Notes: a model not told the origin generated them from the sequence alone. A stretch of DNA of 64,000 nucleotides from Ravibacter sp964559125 (GCA_964559125.1 CAZLGW010000015.1:62001-126000), one strand, 5' to 3'; counted from the stretch's first letter, positions 1 to 9,701 are shown. Numbers and translations are program-made.

Positions 1-273
1 GTGTACACGTTTTTCCCGGGGTATTTCACCTGGTTCGACTGCCGTTATGATCCCATTCTTTACAATTACATACCCTTTTTCTACTGGAGAGCTGCCCTTG
101 CCGTCTATTATCCTAACATTTTCAATCAATATTTCTGATTGGTTAGGCTCAACAATGGTATTGAACTCCTTCAGATACTCAGTATTACTTCCCTGTTGGG
201 TTACCTGGGAAAAACCAGATATCGAAATCATTATAGGGAAACACAATAGTCGGAAAAAGCTAGTAGTTATCAT
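1..273 (-). CDS. Secreted amidohydrolase, N-terminus only (cut by window edge)
   Basis: An open minus-strand frame starts at ATG 273-271 and runs off the left edge (91 codons visible). The first ~22 residues form a signal peptide ending near SGFSQ. Then comes ILIENVRIIDGKG followed by GYVIVKNGIITAVE, the typical opening beta-sandwich strands of the amidohydrolase / imidazolonepropionase-like superfamily. The metal-binding HxH motif would lie outside the window, so the substrate is unknown. It starts 7 bp after the stop of the SusD-like gene on the same strand, so it is probably the next gene of uptake module 1 and may process the imported substrate. Confidence 0.75.
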   Translation of the reverse strand, partial: MITTSFFRLLCFPIMISISGFSQVTQQGSNTEYLKEFNTIVEPNQSEILIENVRIIDGKGSSPVEKGYVIVKNGIITAVEPGEIPREKRVH

Positions 274-279
274 AAATAC

Positions 280-2097
280 TTAATATCCAGGGTTTTGTGT
301 TAGTTGAGGGGCTCTGTTGATTTCCTGTATCTCAATGGGAATCCAATAGATTTTTTTACTAAATGCTCTGTTGGGGGCTGCATTAATCTGGCGCCATGTT
401 GTGGTAGTCTGACCGTCTTCTTTCGTTTCCACTATTTCTACACCGTATAGCCGCTTTCCGAATTCTTCTTCCAGATCTTTCCACCTCCTCAGATCAAACC
501 AGGCAGTATTTTCGCCAAACAACTCCACGTAGCGTTCATATTTTAAGGCTTTCCTGATATCTCCCGTGAAATCGGGAAGTCCGCTGCGTTTCCTGATGAG
601 GTTGATATATGCTGCAGCTTCTGATAGCTCATCCAGTTCAATGCAAGCCTCGGCATAGTTCAATATTACTTCGGCAAAACGCATGTGAATAAAAGCATTC
701 TCGTTGTATTCGTCCCTTCCTGAGACTTCATCATCCATAAACTTCTTAAGCAGGTAGCCCGTATAGTTTCCATTAGCAGGAGAGACAGGACCTTGTCTGG
801 TATCAAGGCCATATCTTTCGCTAACGATTTTCCCTCCTTCGATAACAATACGCGTCCTCCTATCGTAGATGCCTTCAGGATCCAGAGCTGCTAGGTCGGG
901 GAAGCGTTTTTGCCATTTGGCGCTATCATGGAGGATCGTTGCATAAAATCTTGGTTCCCGGGACTTATACGGACTTTTGTTGGTGTATTCTGATGATGTA
1001 TTGACATATTCTCCGTTTGAGTTTAGGGTAAAATGGCTAGAGAAATCGGACCCGTCTTCCATCTGGTAAAAATCTGCTACGTTACCGTAGGGTGAGTTGT
1101 TCCCCCAATTGTCAATCCCGTTCGGACCATTCCATTGATTTGTTCTGATACGTGTACCAACATCTGCTCTGTGCATTTTCCCCCAGATTACCTCTTCATT
1201 ATCGAGTGTTTTTGTTTTAAAGAACGAGAAGTAATTCAAAGCGACAGCTTCCTTATCAGGGGCGCCGAAATCGGCAAGTCGCACTGTTCCCAGCCTGATC
1301 AGTTCGAGTGAAGCAGATTTTGCTTTTTGCCACAGCGCTGCTCTGTCAGCATTCAAATATCCGACGAGTGAATTCTCTACTTCGCTGTCTGCTGTTAAGT
1401 CACTTGCCGCAAACAGGAGGATCCGGGATCTGAGGGCCATCGCGGCTTCTTTATTTGCACGTCCCATGTCGGTGTCCGACTTGAGAGGCAGTAGTTGTGC
1501 AGCATGCTGAAGGTCTTGGTCAATAAAATTGACGGTTTCTTCAAAAGTGCTCCTGGTAACCAGCGAAAAATCCTCACCCAGTTGATTGGCCGATCTGAAC
1601 AGAGGCACTCCCCCGTAGGAACGGCAAATATCAGTATAGAACAGCGCTCTTAAAAATAAAGCCTCTCCTTTCAGGATATCTGCCTGGGTCTGCATTCTTT
1701 CCCGTTCTGCACCTGAAAACGATTCGGGCAGCTTTTCTATCTTTTCCAGGAAAATATTAAGTTTCTGAATATTGGAAAAGTGGCCCCATGTTAAATGGCC
1801 TCTGGGGGCGCCGGGGCTTCCGGGAGCTATAGCTCCGGTGCAGTACTCGGGCAGTTCGGCGCCTTTATTCAGGGTGGTTTCTCCGGCAAGCACACCTGTC
1901 TGGTAACCGGGTCCCCTGCTGTTCCATCCGTATTCTACATTTGCATATACATCGTTCAGATAGTATTTGGCAAGGTTAATATCAGACCAGACAATAGGAT
2001 CGGAGTAGCTGTTCAAAGGATTCCGGTCCAGAAAATCATTGTTGCAGGCTCCTGTAATCCAAACCAGGCCGAGCCATATGTAAATATTCTTTTTCAT
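280..2097 (-). CDS. SusD/RagB-family outer-membrane lipoprotein (module 1)
   Basis: 605 residues. It has an SPII signal with lipobox ITGAC and mature Cys at about residue 18, followed by NNDFLDRNPL, the usual SusD start. TPR-like helical segments (FLRALFYTDICRSYGGVPL; RFAEVILNYAEACIELDE) and the C-terminal WIPIEIQEINRAPQLTQNPGY are family hallmarks. SusD proteins are surface lids that bind substrate over the SusC barrel. The gene starts 18 bp after the SusC-like stop, so the two are co-transcribed. The ligand cannot be read from the sequence. Confidence 0.95.
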   Translation of the reverse strand: MKKNIYIWLGLVWITGACNNDFLDRNPLNSYSDPIVWSDINLAKYYLNDVYANVEYGWNSRGPGYQTGVLAGETTLNKGAELPEYCTGAIAPGSPGAPRGHLTWGHFSNIQKLNIFLEKIEKLPESFSGAERERMQTQADILKGEALFLRALFYTDICRSYGGVPLFRSANQLGEDFSLVTRSTFEETVNFIDQDLQHAAQLLPLKSDTDMGRANKEAAMALRSRILLFAASDLTADSEVENSLVGYLNADRAALWQKAKSASLELIRLGTVRLADFGAPDKEAVALNYFSFFKTKTLDNEEVIWGKMHRADVGTRIRTNQWNGPNGIDNWGNNSPYGNVADFYQMEDGSDFSSHFTLNSNGEYVNTSSEYTNKSPYKSREPRFYATILHDSAKWQKRFPDLAALDPEGIYDRRTRIVIEGGKIVSERYGLDTRQGPVSPANGNYTGYLLKKFMDDEVSGRDEYNENAFIHMRFAEVILNYAEACIELDELSEAAAYINLIRKRSGLPDFTGDIRKALKYERYVELFGENTAWFDLRRWKDLEEEFGKRLYGVEIVETKEDGQTTTTWRQINAAPNRAFSKKIYWIPIEIQEINRAPQLTQNPGY

Positions 2098-2115
2098 ATT
2101 TTTTATCTTGGTTAA

Positions 2116-5100
2116 TCAGAAACTGATATTTGCTCCGATAGAGTATGTCTTCATGATAGGATAAGCTCCCATTCCGCCTGCTTCAGGATCCATAATTTTA
2201 TTTCCCGAATAAATTAAAACAGGGTTTTGTGTAGAGAGGAATAGCTTTGCATCCTTTAGCCAGACTCTTTCCAGGAAGCTTCCCGGGATACGATAGGTTA
2301 GTTGTGCGTTCCTGACCCGGGCATAGGCCACATTGGTGTAGTTATAGTCGGTAATGTGCGTGCGTCTCCAGTATTCCTCTACCCACTGATATGCTCTCGG
2401 TTTGGTAGCATTCGTGTTTTCGGGGGTCCACCGGTCATCGGCCTCAAACTGGTAGTAGTTGCCGGCGGTTCCTGATCTGTCATCGGTATATATGTTTCTG
2501 ATTGCCCTGCCGTGCCCCTGGATAAGGGCGGTCAACGTCCAGTTACCGTAAGAAAATCTCAAATCCAGGCCGTACGTGATCTCCGGTGTGGTGGTCAAAG
2601 GTATCAGTTGCTGATCCCTGGCGGTAATTTCACCATCCTCGTCAAAGTCTTCTATGATGATATCTCCGGGTCTTGCATTTGGCAGATGAGGGTATGAATC
2701 CAGATGCTCCTGGTCTCCGAAGATTCCCAGAGATTTATACAGCAGTAGTGCACCGTGGGGTTTTCCTGTACGCACCTGCCAGGGCACCGGCTGGGCGGGC
2801 TCGTCAAATTCCCGGATTCTGTTGCGCACGAAATTGAAGTTGCCTTTAATTTCATATGAAAATTTATTTTTCTGATCTCTGAAACCGAGGATACTTTCAA
2901 AACCATAGCTATCTACGATTCCGAAGTTTTCATCAGGCAGTGTTATTCCTGAAAATACCGGTACAGACGAGTTTCTTTTGACAAGAATATTGTTCCTCCG
3001 TTCATAGAAAAGATCCGTGTCAAAAAAGAGCTTTGAATTGAAAAATCCGGATTCGAAGCCGAAGTTATACATGTTAGCCACCTCCCAGGCTATGTTGGGA
3101 TTGGGAGCCCCCGCCTGTATGATACTAGGCACATAAGTACGATTTCCGCCAAGAGCCAGCCCGTTTGCGAAAGAGTAGCTCGTAAGATATTGAAACGGGT
3201 TTACCAGATCGTTCCCCAATTTACCCCACGACGCTTTCAATTTGAAGAAGTCGACGCTGCGGATTTTCGATTTCCACCATGTGGACTCAGATGGGATCCA
3301 CCCCAGGAGTATAGAAGGGAAGTTTCCCCACCTGCCCGCATCTTTCGAAAAATTCACTGACCCGTCACGCCGGAAGGTAAACTGCGCCAGATACAGTCCT
3401 TTGTAGTCATACGACAGCCTTCCAAAATAGTTTTGCCGGGCGTCGAAACCGATCGTTCCCGAATTATCTTTCTGTTCATCTCCTCCGGCAAATAAATAAG
3501 GCAACTGATCCGAGACGAAGAATCTTCTGAAAGCACTGATATTCTCATTGACAACTTCAAATTGCTCGTATGCTGCAAATGCCGATAGGTTGTGTTTTCC
3601 GTCAATCGTTTTATTGTAGTCAAGTTTAAAATTGAAAGTTTTTGATACAGATTTGCCGAAACTGTCGGTAAGGCGGGGTTCTGCAACTCCTTTTTTATTT
3701 GCTATCAGGAAAGCCGACCCGTCTTCTTTTCCGGTATTTCCTGCGTTGAGGTACGCTTCGGAGTTAAACGAATACAAATAGAACGGTTTCTCGAATAATT
3801 TGCTGTTTAGAAAATTCAGGTCATAGGCGAAATATGTATTCAATGTCAGCCCCTTGATCCAGGGATTGCTTAACGTGATATTGAAAATGCTGTTGACCCT
3901 GTAGTCTTCATTCCTGGAGAAGCCTACTACATCGGAAGCCATCACCATAGGTTGGTAGCCGAATTCGATATCAGGCCCGGGAAGTCCGTTGGGATATAGA
4001 GCGGCCCGCGTTGGGAGAGATCGCCTGATCGTTTGGAAAACATTGGCAGACGACATAGCAGACGAGAGCCTCGTTCCTTTAACACCACTCAGGTCGACAC
4101 CTATCCTGATATATTTATTGATGTTAAAATCTATATTGGTTCTCAAGTTGTGCCTTTTGAAGGAAGTGTTAGAATTGGTGTATATCCCATCGTCAAACTG
4201 AGTTCCGAATGATGAGAAATAACTGATTTTGTCGCCTCCGCCACTGATAGATAAATTATGATGACGTGTAACGCCGCTATTGCGGAGAGCTTCCGCAAAC
4301 CAGTCAGTGTTGGGGTGCGTCCATGGGAACTCACCGGATTCGAATTTTTCTATGTCTTCCAAAGAGTATAACATATTGCTTTCGGCAACTCCCCGATAGG
4401 ATTGATTCTCCCTTATCATCCTTGCGTAAGTCGCAGCATCGACCATTTTGGGTAACTTCACAGGACTGAGCCTGCCTTCATAAAAGCTGTAGTCTACCTT
4501 AGTGGATGTGTTGGCCTTACCTCTTTTAGTTGTGACCAGTATGACTCCGTTAGCCGCTCTTGCCCCGTATATGGCGGCTGAAGCATCTTTCAGAACGGTA
4601 ATACTTGCAATATCATCCGGGTGCAATGAATTTAAATCCCGTCCCAGAATACCGTCAACCACTATAAGCGGTGAATTATTTCCGAGTGTAGAATTCCCCC
4701 TGATGCGTATGGCCGCATGATCATTTCCCGGCTCACCACTACTCTGCATGAATGTTGCACCAGGTAGTTTTCCTGCCAATGCGTTTGAAACATTTCCAAC
4801 AGGAGAAGATGTGACGGATTCACTTGAAATAGCTGTAATAGAGCCGATAATATTCTCCTTTTTGACCGAACCATACCCGATTACTACCATTTCGTCAAGT
4901 TTTTTTTCATCCACTACAAGTGAGACTTCCAGTTCAGTCCTGTTGCCTATTGTTATTTCCTGACTGACATATCCAACGAACGAAAAAATAAGAACAGCAT
5001 TTTCTTCTGTAATATTGAGGGCAAAAATGCCGCCGGCGTCAGTAGTGGTTCCCTGCTGGGTTCCTTTGATCAGAACGTTTACCCCTGGTAGCCCCTCTCC

Positions 5101-5679
5101 TTTCTCATCTGTGACTCTTCCTGATATACGTTGGAAGGGAAGTTTTGTGATGGTCAGATACTCTCGTGCCAGGTGAGAAGAGGAACCGGTAACAGACGGG
5201 TCAGAAATAGAAGGTGTGGGTAAAGGAGTTACGCGGAGAGTCTCATCGGGTTGGGGAGCCGATTTATCTTTTTTCTTAATCGCTATTGTATTGCCAATAA
5301 TTTTATAGGTCAGCGGCAATCTGGCAAAGCACCGTTCCAGTGCATCTTCAATGGTGGCGTCTTTCAGGCGAATGCTGATCTTTTGGCCTTTCAGATCGGC
5401 GCTGTCGTAAAAGAAAACATATCCGGTCTGCTTCTCAATAGTTCGGAAGATGGTTTCGACAGAAGAATTTTGTTCTCTCAGTGTAACCTTCTGGCTGTAT
5501 CCCGTTGCTCCCGCCTGCACCAGCGCCAGTGTGAGGAGTATCATGATCAGTTTCATCTGTCTAATCAGTTGCTTTAGTAAATCAGGATTACGCCCGAATC
5601 TCTGGTCGCAGCCGCCTGATAGCGGCTCTCTCCTGTCGCCAGCAAGCCGTACAGGAGGTGTTATCGCACAAATTTTCAT
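2116..5679 (-). CDS. SusC/RagA-family TonB-dependent outer-membrane transporter (module 1)
   Basis: 1187 residues. A long n-region precedes the hydrophobic signal (MKLIMILLTLALVQAGATGYSQ). Next is an STN domain (about 65-125), which in this family signals to a FecR anti-sigma factor, then a carboxypeptidase-regulatory-like domain with GRVTDEKGEGLPGVNVLIKGT, the TonB box region DEMVVIGYGSVKK, a plug with VDGILGRDLNSLHPDDIASI and LKDASAAIYGARAANG, and a 22-strand-type barrel to the terminal Phe. The true start may be the internal Met before the signal peptide (about residue 42). The STN domain, together with upstream fecR and sigma genes, indicates transport-coupled transcription control. Confidence 0.95.
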   Translation of the reverse strand: MKICAITPPVRLAGDRREPLSGGCDQRFGRNPDLLKQLIRQMKLIMILLTLALVQAGATGYSQKVTLREQNSSVETIFRTIEKQTGYVFFYDSADLKGQKISIRLKDATIEDALERCFARLPLTYKIIGNTIAIKKKDKSAPQPDETLRVTPLPTPSISDPSVTGSSSHLAREYLTITKLPFQRISGRVTDEKGEGLPGVNVLIKGTQQGTTTDAGGIFALNITEENAVLIFSFVGYVSQEITIGNRTELEVSLVVDEKKLDEMVVIGYGSVKKENIIGSITAISSESVTSSPVGNVSNALAGKLPGATFMQSSGEPGNDHAAIRIRGNSTLGNNSPLIVVDGILGRDLNSLHPDDIASITVLKDASAAIYGARAANGVILVTTKRGKANTSTKVDYSFYEGRLSPVKLPKMVDAATYARMIRENQSYRGVAESNMLYSLEDIEKFESGEFPWTHPNTDWFAEALRNSGVTRHHNLSISGGGDKISYFSSFGTQFDDGIYTNSNTSFKRHNLRTNIDFNINKYIRIGVDLSGVKGTRLSSAMSSANVFQTIRRSLPTRAALYPNGLPGPDIEFGYQPMVMASDVVGFSRNEDYRVNSIFNITLSNPWIKGLTLNTYFAYDLNFLNSKLFEKPFYLYSFNSEAYLNAGNTGKEDGSAFLIANKKGVAEPRLTDSFGKSVSKTFNFKLDYNKTIDGKHNLSAFAAYEQFEVVNENISAFRRFFVSDQLPYLFAGGDEQKDNSGTIGFDARQNYFGRLSYDYKGLYLAQFTFRRDGSVNFSKDAGRWGNFPSILLGWIPSESTWWKSKIRSVDFFKLKASWGKLGNDLVNPFQYLTSYSFANGLALGGNRTYVPSIIQAGAPNPNIAWEVANMYNFGFESGFFNSKLFFDTDLFYERRNNILVKRNSSVPVFSGITLPDENFGIVDSYGFESILGFRDQKNKFSYEIKGNFNFVRNRIREFDEPAQPVPWQVRTGKPHGALLLYKSLGIFGDQEHLDSYPHLPNARPGDIIIEDFDEDGEITARDQQLIPLTTTPEITYGLDLRFSYGNWTLTALIQGHGRAIRNIYTDDRSGTAGNYYQFEADDRWTPENTNATKPRAYQWVEEYWRRTHITDYNYTNVAYARVRNAQLTYRIPGSFLERVWLKDAKLFLSTQNPVLIYSGNKIMDPEAGGMGAYPIMKTYSIGANISF

Positions 5680-5767
5680 TATCTTTGTACAGTTTGGGTT
5701 TAAAAAGGTTTTCAGATCAATCTTTGTTTACCTCCATGCAATGGAGTCAGGCAGGCCCGAACTTTTA

Positions 5768-5796
5768 CCGTAGGAGTGGCTCTAACACTTCTGCGG
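5768..5796 (-). promoter_or_regulatory. Leader hairpin upstream of SusC module 1
   Basis: Inverted repeat with 11-nt arms (5768-5778 and 5786-5796) and a 7-nt loop. Nine of 11 positions pair in the transcript. It lies about 90 bp before the SusC start, in the 217-bp gap after fecR. The other two SusC genes in the window have hairpins of the same size and position. Function inferred: mRNA leader structure or attenuator. Confidence 0.45.
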
Positions 5797-5896
5797 TTTT
5801 TTATATCTGCCGGTTTTTGTCGTTCAGGGACTTCGTAGTTTTTTTGTCATTTTTATTCGTGTTTATTTGAATAATACTATTCGGAGAATTGGTTAA

Positions 5897-7093
5897 TCAG
5901 GGTAATACTGTAATTTTCCCTTTGGTCGATTCGGTGGGTAATACGTTAATTTCGAAATTCAATCCGGTAAATTTCAGAATATCAAGCACCCTGGAGGCAT
6001 TTTCTTTGCGGGAAATCTTGCCGGAGAATTTTCTGTCCGGGATTTGCCCCTGGTAAACTACCTCTACGTTGTACCAACGGGATAACTGCCTCATTATGCT
6101 TTCTATATCCGCTTTGTCGAACTGGAACATCCCGTTTTTCCAGGCAATTATCTCTTCTGTATTGATATTGTCCTGAACCCGGATCTTACCCTTGCCCGAA
6201 AAAGCCGCCTGCTCGCCCGGCTTTAGCATAACCGGCCCTGTATTGCCCGCTGATGACGTAATTTCAACGCTGCCCTCCAATAGCGTAGTGGTGATTTCCC
6301 CTTCGTCGCGGTAAGCATTAATATTAAAGTGAGTGCCCAGAACCCTTACTTTCTGCAGCGTTCCGACTTGTACACTAAAAGGCCTGCGGGTTTCTTTGGC
6401 GATCTCAAAGTAAGCCTCTCCCGATATTTTAACAGACCTTTCATGGGCTGGAAATGCGGTAGGAAAAGTAATGGAAGATTCGGAATTAAGCCATACCCGG
6501 CTCCCGTCAGGGAGGACGACGCTGTATTTACCGCCGGCCGGAGCCGTAATGGTATTAAAGCCCTGACTGGCCTGCGAATCTTCCCTGGTATAGGAAACCA
6601 GCCCGTCTTCCACTTTATGGATCAAGGTGCTGCCCTGGCGGGCAAGCATTCCGGTAGAGGCGTTGTCGAGTGTTATCCGGGAGCCGTCGCTCAGGGTAAG
6701 AACAGCCCTGTTGCTTCCGGGCGTAAGGTCGTTCGCGACAGTAGTATCAAAGGAATGCGGCGCAGTTGTTTTATGGGTGAAATAGTACCACGACCCTGCC
6801 AGCGAAAAGATCAGGACGGCCGCCGCTGCAACGCGGCTAAAGCCGATGCTACGGGTCAGTCCTTTCCAGAGAGAATCAGGCTCATCGACCTCGCTGTGCT
6901 GCCTTATAGCCTGCTCCATCCTGTTTTCGAGTTGCTGCTGTTCTGCCTCCGAATAATGATCGAGCACTTCGGACTCTTTTTCGAATGAGCGATACCAGGT
7001 TTCTACAAACTGTTTTTCTTCAGGCGTAGCGGTTCCGTCCAGATATTTTCTGAACATATTGAGCAGCTCCTGCCGGTGGTCGAATGGTTCCAT
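5897..7093 (-). CDS. FecR-family anti-sigma factor (module 1)
   Basis: 398 residues. The N-terminal cytoplasmic part (FRKYLDGTATPEEKQFVETWY) is the sigma-binding segment. A single membrane helix (VAAAAVLIFSLAGSWYYF, about 88-105) follows, then the periplasmic FecR domain (LPDGSRVWLNSESSITFP, EVFFDI-like GEAYFEIAKE, RVLGTHFNINAY) and a C-terminal DUF4974-like STN-resembling domain (FDKADIESIMRQLSRWYNVEVVYQG, RKFSGKI). It receives the signal from the SusC STN domain and controls the adjacent ECF sigma. Spacing to sigma is 196 bp, with an inverted repeat between. Confidence 0.93.
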   Translation of the reverse strand: MEPFDHRQELLNMFRKYLDGTATPEEKQFVETWYRSFEKESEVLDHYSEAEQQQLENRMEQAIRQHSEVDEPDSLWKGLTRSIGFSRVAAAAVLIFSLAGSWYYFTHKTTAPHSFDTTVANDLTPGSNRAVLTLSDGSRITLDNASTGMLARQGSTLIHKVEDGLVSYTREDSQASQGFNTITAPAGGKYSVVLPDGSRVWLNSESSITFPTAFPAHERSVKISGEAYFEIAKETRRPFSVQVGTLQKVRVLGTHFNINAYRDEGEITTTLLEGSVEITSSAGNTGPVMLKPGEQAAFSGKGKIRVQDNINTEEIIAWKNGMFQFDKADIESIMRQLSRWYNVEVVYQGQIPDRKFSGKISRKENASRVLDILKFTGLNFEINVLPTESTKGKITVLP

Positions 7094-7188
7094 AATAAGG
7101 CTTTATAACCTTATGTACCGGCAAACCGGAAAACTCCCAAAAAATCCTGGTTTTTTTTAAAAATGCTTTCGATTCAACCGATACCACA

Positions 7189-7283
7189 CCCCCCGGCCCC
7201 CTCTCCTTCCCAGGTGAGGGGGAGGCGTTTCTTACTGGTCTTCCGGATGGCTTCCCCCTCCTGCGAAGGAGGGGGCCAGGGGG
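7189..7283. repeat. GC-rich intergenic inverted repeat
   Basis: C-rich arm at about 7189-7209 and its near-exact G-rich reverse complement at 7264-7283, with a further CCTCTCC/GGTGAGGG fold-back inside. It fills the gap between the ECF sigma and FecR genes of module 1. The composition differs from the neighbouring genes, which resembles the palindromic intergenic repeat units of bacterial genomes. No T-tract follows, so a classical terminator is not favoured. Confidence 0.5.
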
Positions 7284-7289
7284 AGGTCT

Positions 7290-7868
7290 TCAAACCAGAA
7301 TCTCGCAAAATATATACATAAACAGAATTTTCGACAACTGATCGCGGATGCTGTTGGTGGCCGTGGCAATCTGGTTCTGAACCGTTTTCCGCGACACCCC
7401 CAGAACTTCTGCGATTCTTGAAGAGCTTAATTCCTCAGTATAGTACATCAGGAAGATCTCCCGCCGTTTTTCAGGAAGGGCAGCTATCCAGAGCTTTACA
7501 ATTTCAAGGATCTCCTGTTCGATCAGAGGGTCTTCCGACCGTAGCGGAGAAATCAACACGCTTTCCAGGCTGTCTGTCAATGGCGAAGCGCCCGGCATCC
7601 TGGTACTGTGCTTGATGGCCTGGAATCTTACCGCCGTATTCAGATAAGCGGATAGATTTTCAATTTCCACTTCCCCGCGTCTCTCCCATAAGTCGGTAAA
7701 TACATTCTGTACAAGGTCTTCGCAATGCTTTTCATCGCGCAGACGTTTGAAAGCCGAGTTGTACATCATCCGCCAGTTTCTCCTGTAAATCTCGACAAAA
7801 GCTTCCCCGTCGCCTTCCCGAAGTAAGGCGGTAAGCTGCAGTTCGCTATGGTTCCTGTAGGATGACAT
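7290..7868 (-). CDS. ECF RNA polymerase sigma factor (module 1)
   Basis: 192 residues, normal for the Bacteroidota FecI-like ECF group. Region 2 is seen in AFVEIYRRNWRMMYNSAFKRL and CEDLVQNVFTDLWERR. Region 4 helix-turn-helix is ELSSSRIAEVLGVSRKTVQNQI. It is expected to drive the SusC/SusD genes of module 1 when released by the FecR next to it. It is divergent from the module 2 sigma, with a 98-bp shared upstream region holding back-to-back TAnnTTTG elements. Confidence 0.93.
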   Translation of the reverse strand: MSSYRNHSELQLTALLREGDGEAFVEIYRRNWRMMYNSAFKRLRDEKHCEDLVQNVFTDLWERRGEVEIENLSAYLNTAVRFQAIKHSTRMPGASPLTDSLESVLISPLRSEDPLIEQEILEIVKLWIAALPEKRREIFLMYYTEELSSSRIAEVLGVSRKTVQNQIATATNSIRDQLSKILFMYIFCEILV

Positions 7869-7885
7869 TACTGACTTTAAGCTGT

Positions 7886-7893
7886 CAAAGATA
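7886..7893 (-). promoter_or_regulatory. -7 promoter element TATCTTTG for module 1 sigma gene
   Basis: Matches the Bacteroidota primary promoter consensus TAnnTTTG on the minus strand, 18 bp before the sigma start. No clear -33 TTG was verified. Confidence 0.5.
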
Positions 7894-7936
7894 GGAAAAT
7901 AATGCCGTTTAGTATAATAATTTCCTGGCTGCCTTT

Positions 7937-7944
7937 TACTTTTG
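7937..7944 (+). promoter_or_regulatory. -7 promoter element TACTTTTG for module 2 sigma gene
   Basis: Matches TAnnTTTG on the plus strand, 22 bp before the ATG at 7967. It is the divergent partner of the element at 7886-7893. Confidence 0.5.
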
Positions 7945-7966
7945 TTCTATCACTATTTGGCGGCAC

Positions 7967-8530
7967 ATGACAACAGATGCTAACGTTTCGGACCAGGACC
8001 TGTTCAGGCAAATGCTCTCGGAGGATAGCCTGCCTGCTCTCAACGGGCTGTTTGAGCGTTATTGGACAAAATTATACGCCGCGGCGTATGTGCGTCTGAA
8101 AGACGAAGCGGAGGCTAAGGATTGTGTTCAGGAAATCTTTATAGGCCTCTGGCAGCGAAGAAAACAACTCACCCTCCCCGTATCCGTTAGCGGTTACCTC
8201 TATAATGCCGTCAAAAATCGTGTGATTAATATGCTGCATGCACGTTTGACGAGGGAAAAGCACCTCGCCCGTTACCTGGAAGGCTTCGTAGGCTATCAGA
8301 AGGATAATGCAGCAGATATGGAGGCGGAAGAGCTTGCAGCAATCGTTGAGGATGAAATCTCCCGGATGCCTGAGCAGATGCGTACGGTTTACCTGTTGAG
8401 CAGGCAGGAAGACATGTCCGGGCAGGATATCGCCAGGCGCCTCGACCTCTCGCACCAGACCGTCCGGAATCAGATCACCACTGCGCTGAAACGCATCAGA
8501 ACAAGGCTTCAGCAATATCAGATGCAATAA
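7967..8530 (+). CDS. ECF RNA polymerase sigma factor (module 2)
   Basis: 187 residues with region 2 (LNGLFERYWTKLYAAAYVRL, DCVQEIFIGLWQRRK) and region 4 (MSGQDIARRLDLSHQTVRNQI). It heads the plus-strand module sigma-FecR-SusC-SusD-phytase and is presumably activated by the FecR encoded 62 bp downstream. Only about a third of residues appear shared with the divergent module 1 sigma, so it is a paralogue rather than a recent copy. Confidence 0.93.
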   Translation: MTTDANVSDQDLFRQMLSEDSLPALNGLFERYWTKLYAAAYVRLKDEAEAKDCVQEIFIGLWQRRKQLTLPVSVSGYLYNAVKNRVINMLHARLTREKHLARYLEGFVGYQKDNAADMEAEELAAIVEDEISRMPEQMRTVYLLSRQEDMSGQDIARRLDLSHQTVRNQITTALKRIRTRLQQYQMQ

Positions 8531-8592
8531 ATTTCCTTCGCATATAGTACAACCTTCGCCGGGACCTGTCTACTCTGTAAACCACTACAGAA

Positions 8593-9612
8593 ATGACACC
8601 CGAACGATTGGCATATTTAATCGATCGCTACAAAGAAGGAATAGTTACTCCGGAAGAGCAGGAGGAGTTGGATACCTGGTACCATCTCTACGACGATACG
8701 GCTTCGGACTTTGAAGCTGCCCATCTGTCGGATCCGGAAGTCGCTGCGGAGCTGAAAACTTCCCTTCAGAATAGCATACAGGCCGGTATTGACGCGACAA
8801 AAGACAACCCTGTCCGGGAGTTCCGCGCTTCCCGCCGGCACTGGTGGCAAGCCGCGGCTGCCGCCTTCATCGGCCTGCTTGTGATAGCCGGCTTGTTCCG
8901 CCGGGATATATTCAAAAGTGAGGATTCCGGCACCGTGACCGTTTCGACCAATTCATCTCAAAATTCCAGGATTACACTTTCTGATGGCTCGGTCATCTGG
9001 GTTAAGCCCGGCAGCAGTGTAAGGTATAGCAAAGATTTTGACAAGGGGGCGATGCGGGAAGTTTTTCTTGAGGGGGAAGCCTTTTTTGATATAGCGCGTG
9101 ACGAAAAGAGACCATTCGAGGTACACACCCGTGAACTGAACATCCAGGTACTGGGAACATCCTTTAACGTAAGGTCTTATGCAGAGGATCCGTCTGTGGA
9201 AACAACGCTGATCAAGGGAAGCGTCAGTATTGAAAAAGCCCACGGAACCGATACTTCCGGGCCGGTAATACTGGCTCCCAACCAGCGTGCGGTCTACTCT
9301 AAAACAGATAAGACCGTGGCGGTAAGTGAACAGGAGAACGTAGTGACCGCCAACCGGAAGGAACCGGATGTACAAAGAGAAAAGCTGATTTTTGATGAGA
9401 AGCCGTTTACCGAAGTACTATCCCTGATGGAACAGAAGTTCGACATCAAAATATTTATAGATGATCGCCATCTCCAAACCTGTCCGTTTACGGCAGACCT
9501 TGAAAAAGAGAACCTGGTGGAGATACTGGAAATACTGAAACTTGCATACGGTATCGATTACACCGTTTATCGCAACGAGCTGTTTATCCGGGGCGTTGTC
9601 TGCAATCAATGA
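8593..9612 (+). CDS. FecR-family anti-sigma factor (module 2)
   Basis: 339 residues. Layout: N-terminal sigma-binding helices (YLIDRYKEGIVTPEEQEELDTWY), one membrane helix (WWQAAAAAFIGLLVIAGLF, about 85-103), the FecR domain (LSDGSVIWVKPGSSVRYS, LEGEAFFDIARDEKRPFEV, VLGTSFNVRSY) and a C-terminal DUF4974-like domain (LIFDEKPFTEVLSLMEQKFDIKIFI). It spans the inner membrane and relays SusC occupancy to the sigma factor encoded just upstream. Confidence 0.93.
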   Translation: MTPERLAYLIDRYKEGIVTPEEQEELDTWYHLYDDTASDFEAAHLSDPEVAAELKTSLQNSIQAGIDATKDNPVREFRASRRHWWQAAAAAFIGLLVIAGLFRRDIFKSEDSGTVTVSTNSSQNSRITLSDGSVIWVKPGSSVRYSKDFDKGAMREVFLEGEAFFDIARDEKRPFEVHTRELNIQVLGTSFNVRSYAEDPSVETTLIKGSVSIEKAHGTDTSGPVILAPNQRAVYSKTDKTVAVSEQENVVTANRKEPDVQREKLIFDEKPFTEVLSLMEQKFDIKIFIDDRHLQTCPFTADLEKENLVEILEILKLAYGIDYTVYRNELFIRGVVCNQ

Positions 9613-9672
9613 AAATAACCTGTTTTATAGCCAAACCCGATCACCCTTATGATGTAATAGCACAAACAAAAA

Positions 9673-9701
9673 CGCCGCAGGTGCTTCCAACACCGGCGGC
9701 G
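9673..9701 (+). promoter_or_regulatory. Leader hairpin upstream of SusC module 2
   Basis: 11-nt arms (9673-9683, 9691-9701), 7-nt loop CTTCCAA, 10 of 11 pairs. It lies 65 bp before the SusC start and is followed by AGCC-GGGAGA-GGCT, a second short fold. Geometry equals the hairpins before the other two SusC genes. Confidence 0.5.

Noticed and set aside
47..283. Open frame of 78 residues on plus
   Set aside because: It is antisense to the amidohydrolase start, which has a signal peptide and a family match.
6329..6988. 219-residue plus-strand open frame
   Set aside because: Antisense to the FecR gene, with low-complexity basic composition and no start context.
7189..7283. GC-rich inverted repeat as a terminator or attachment site
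   Set aside because: It has no T-run and no second copy at the prophage border; kept only as an intergenic repeat.
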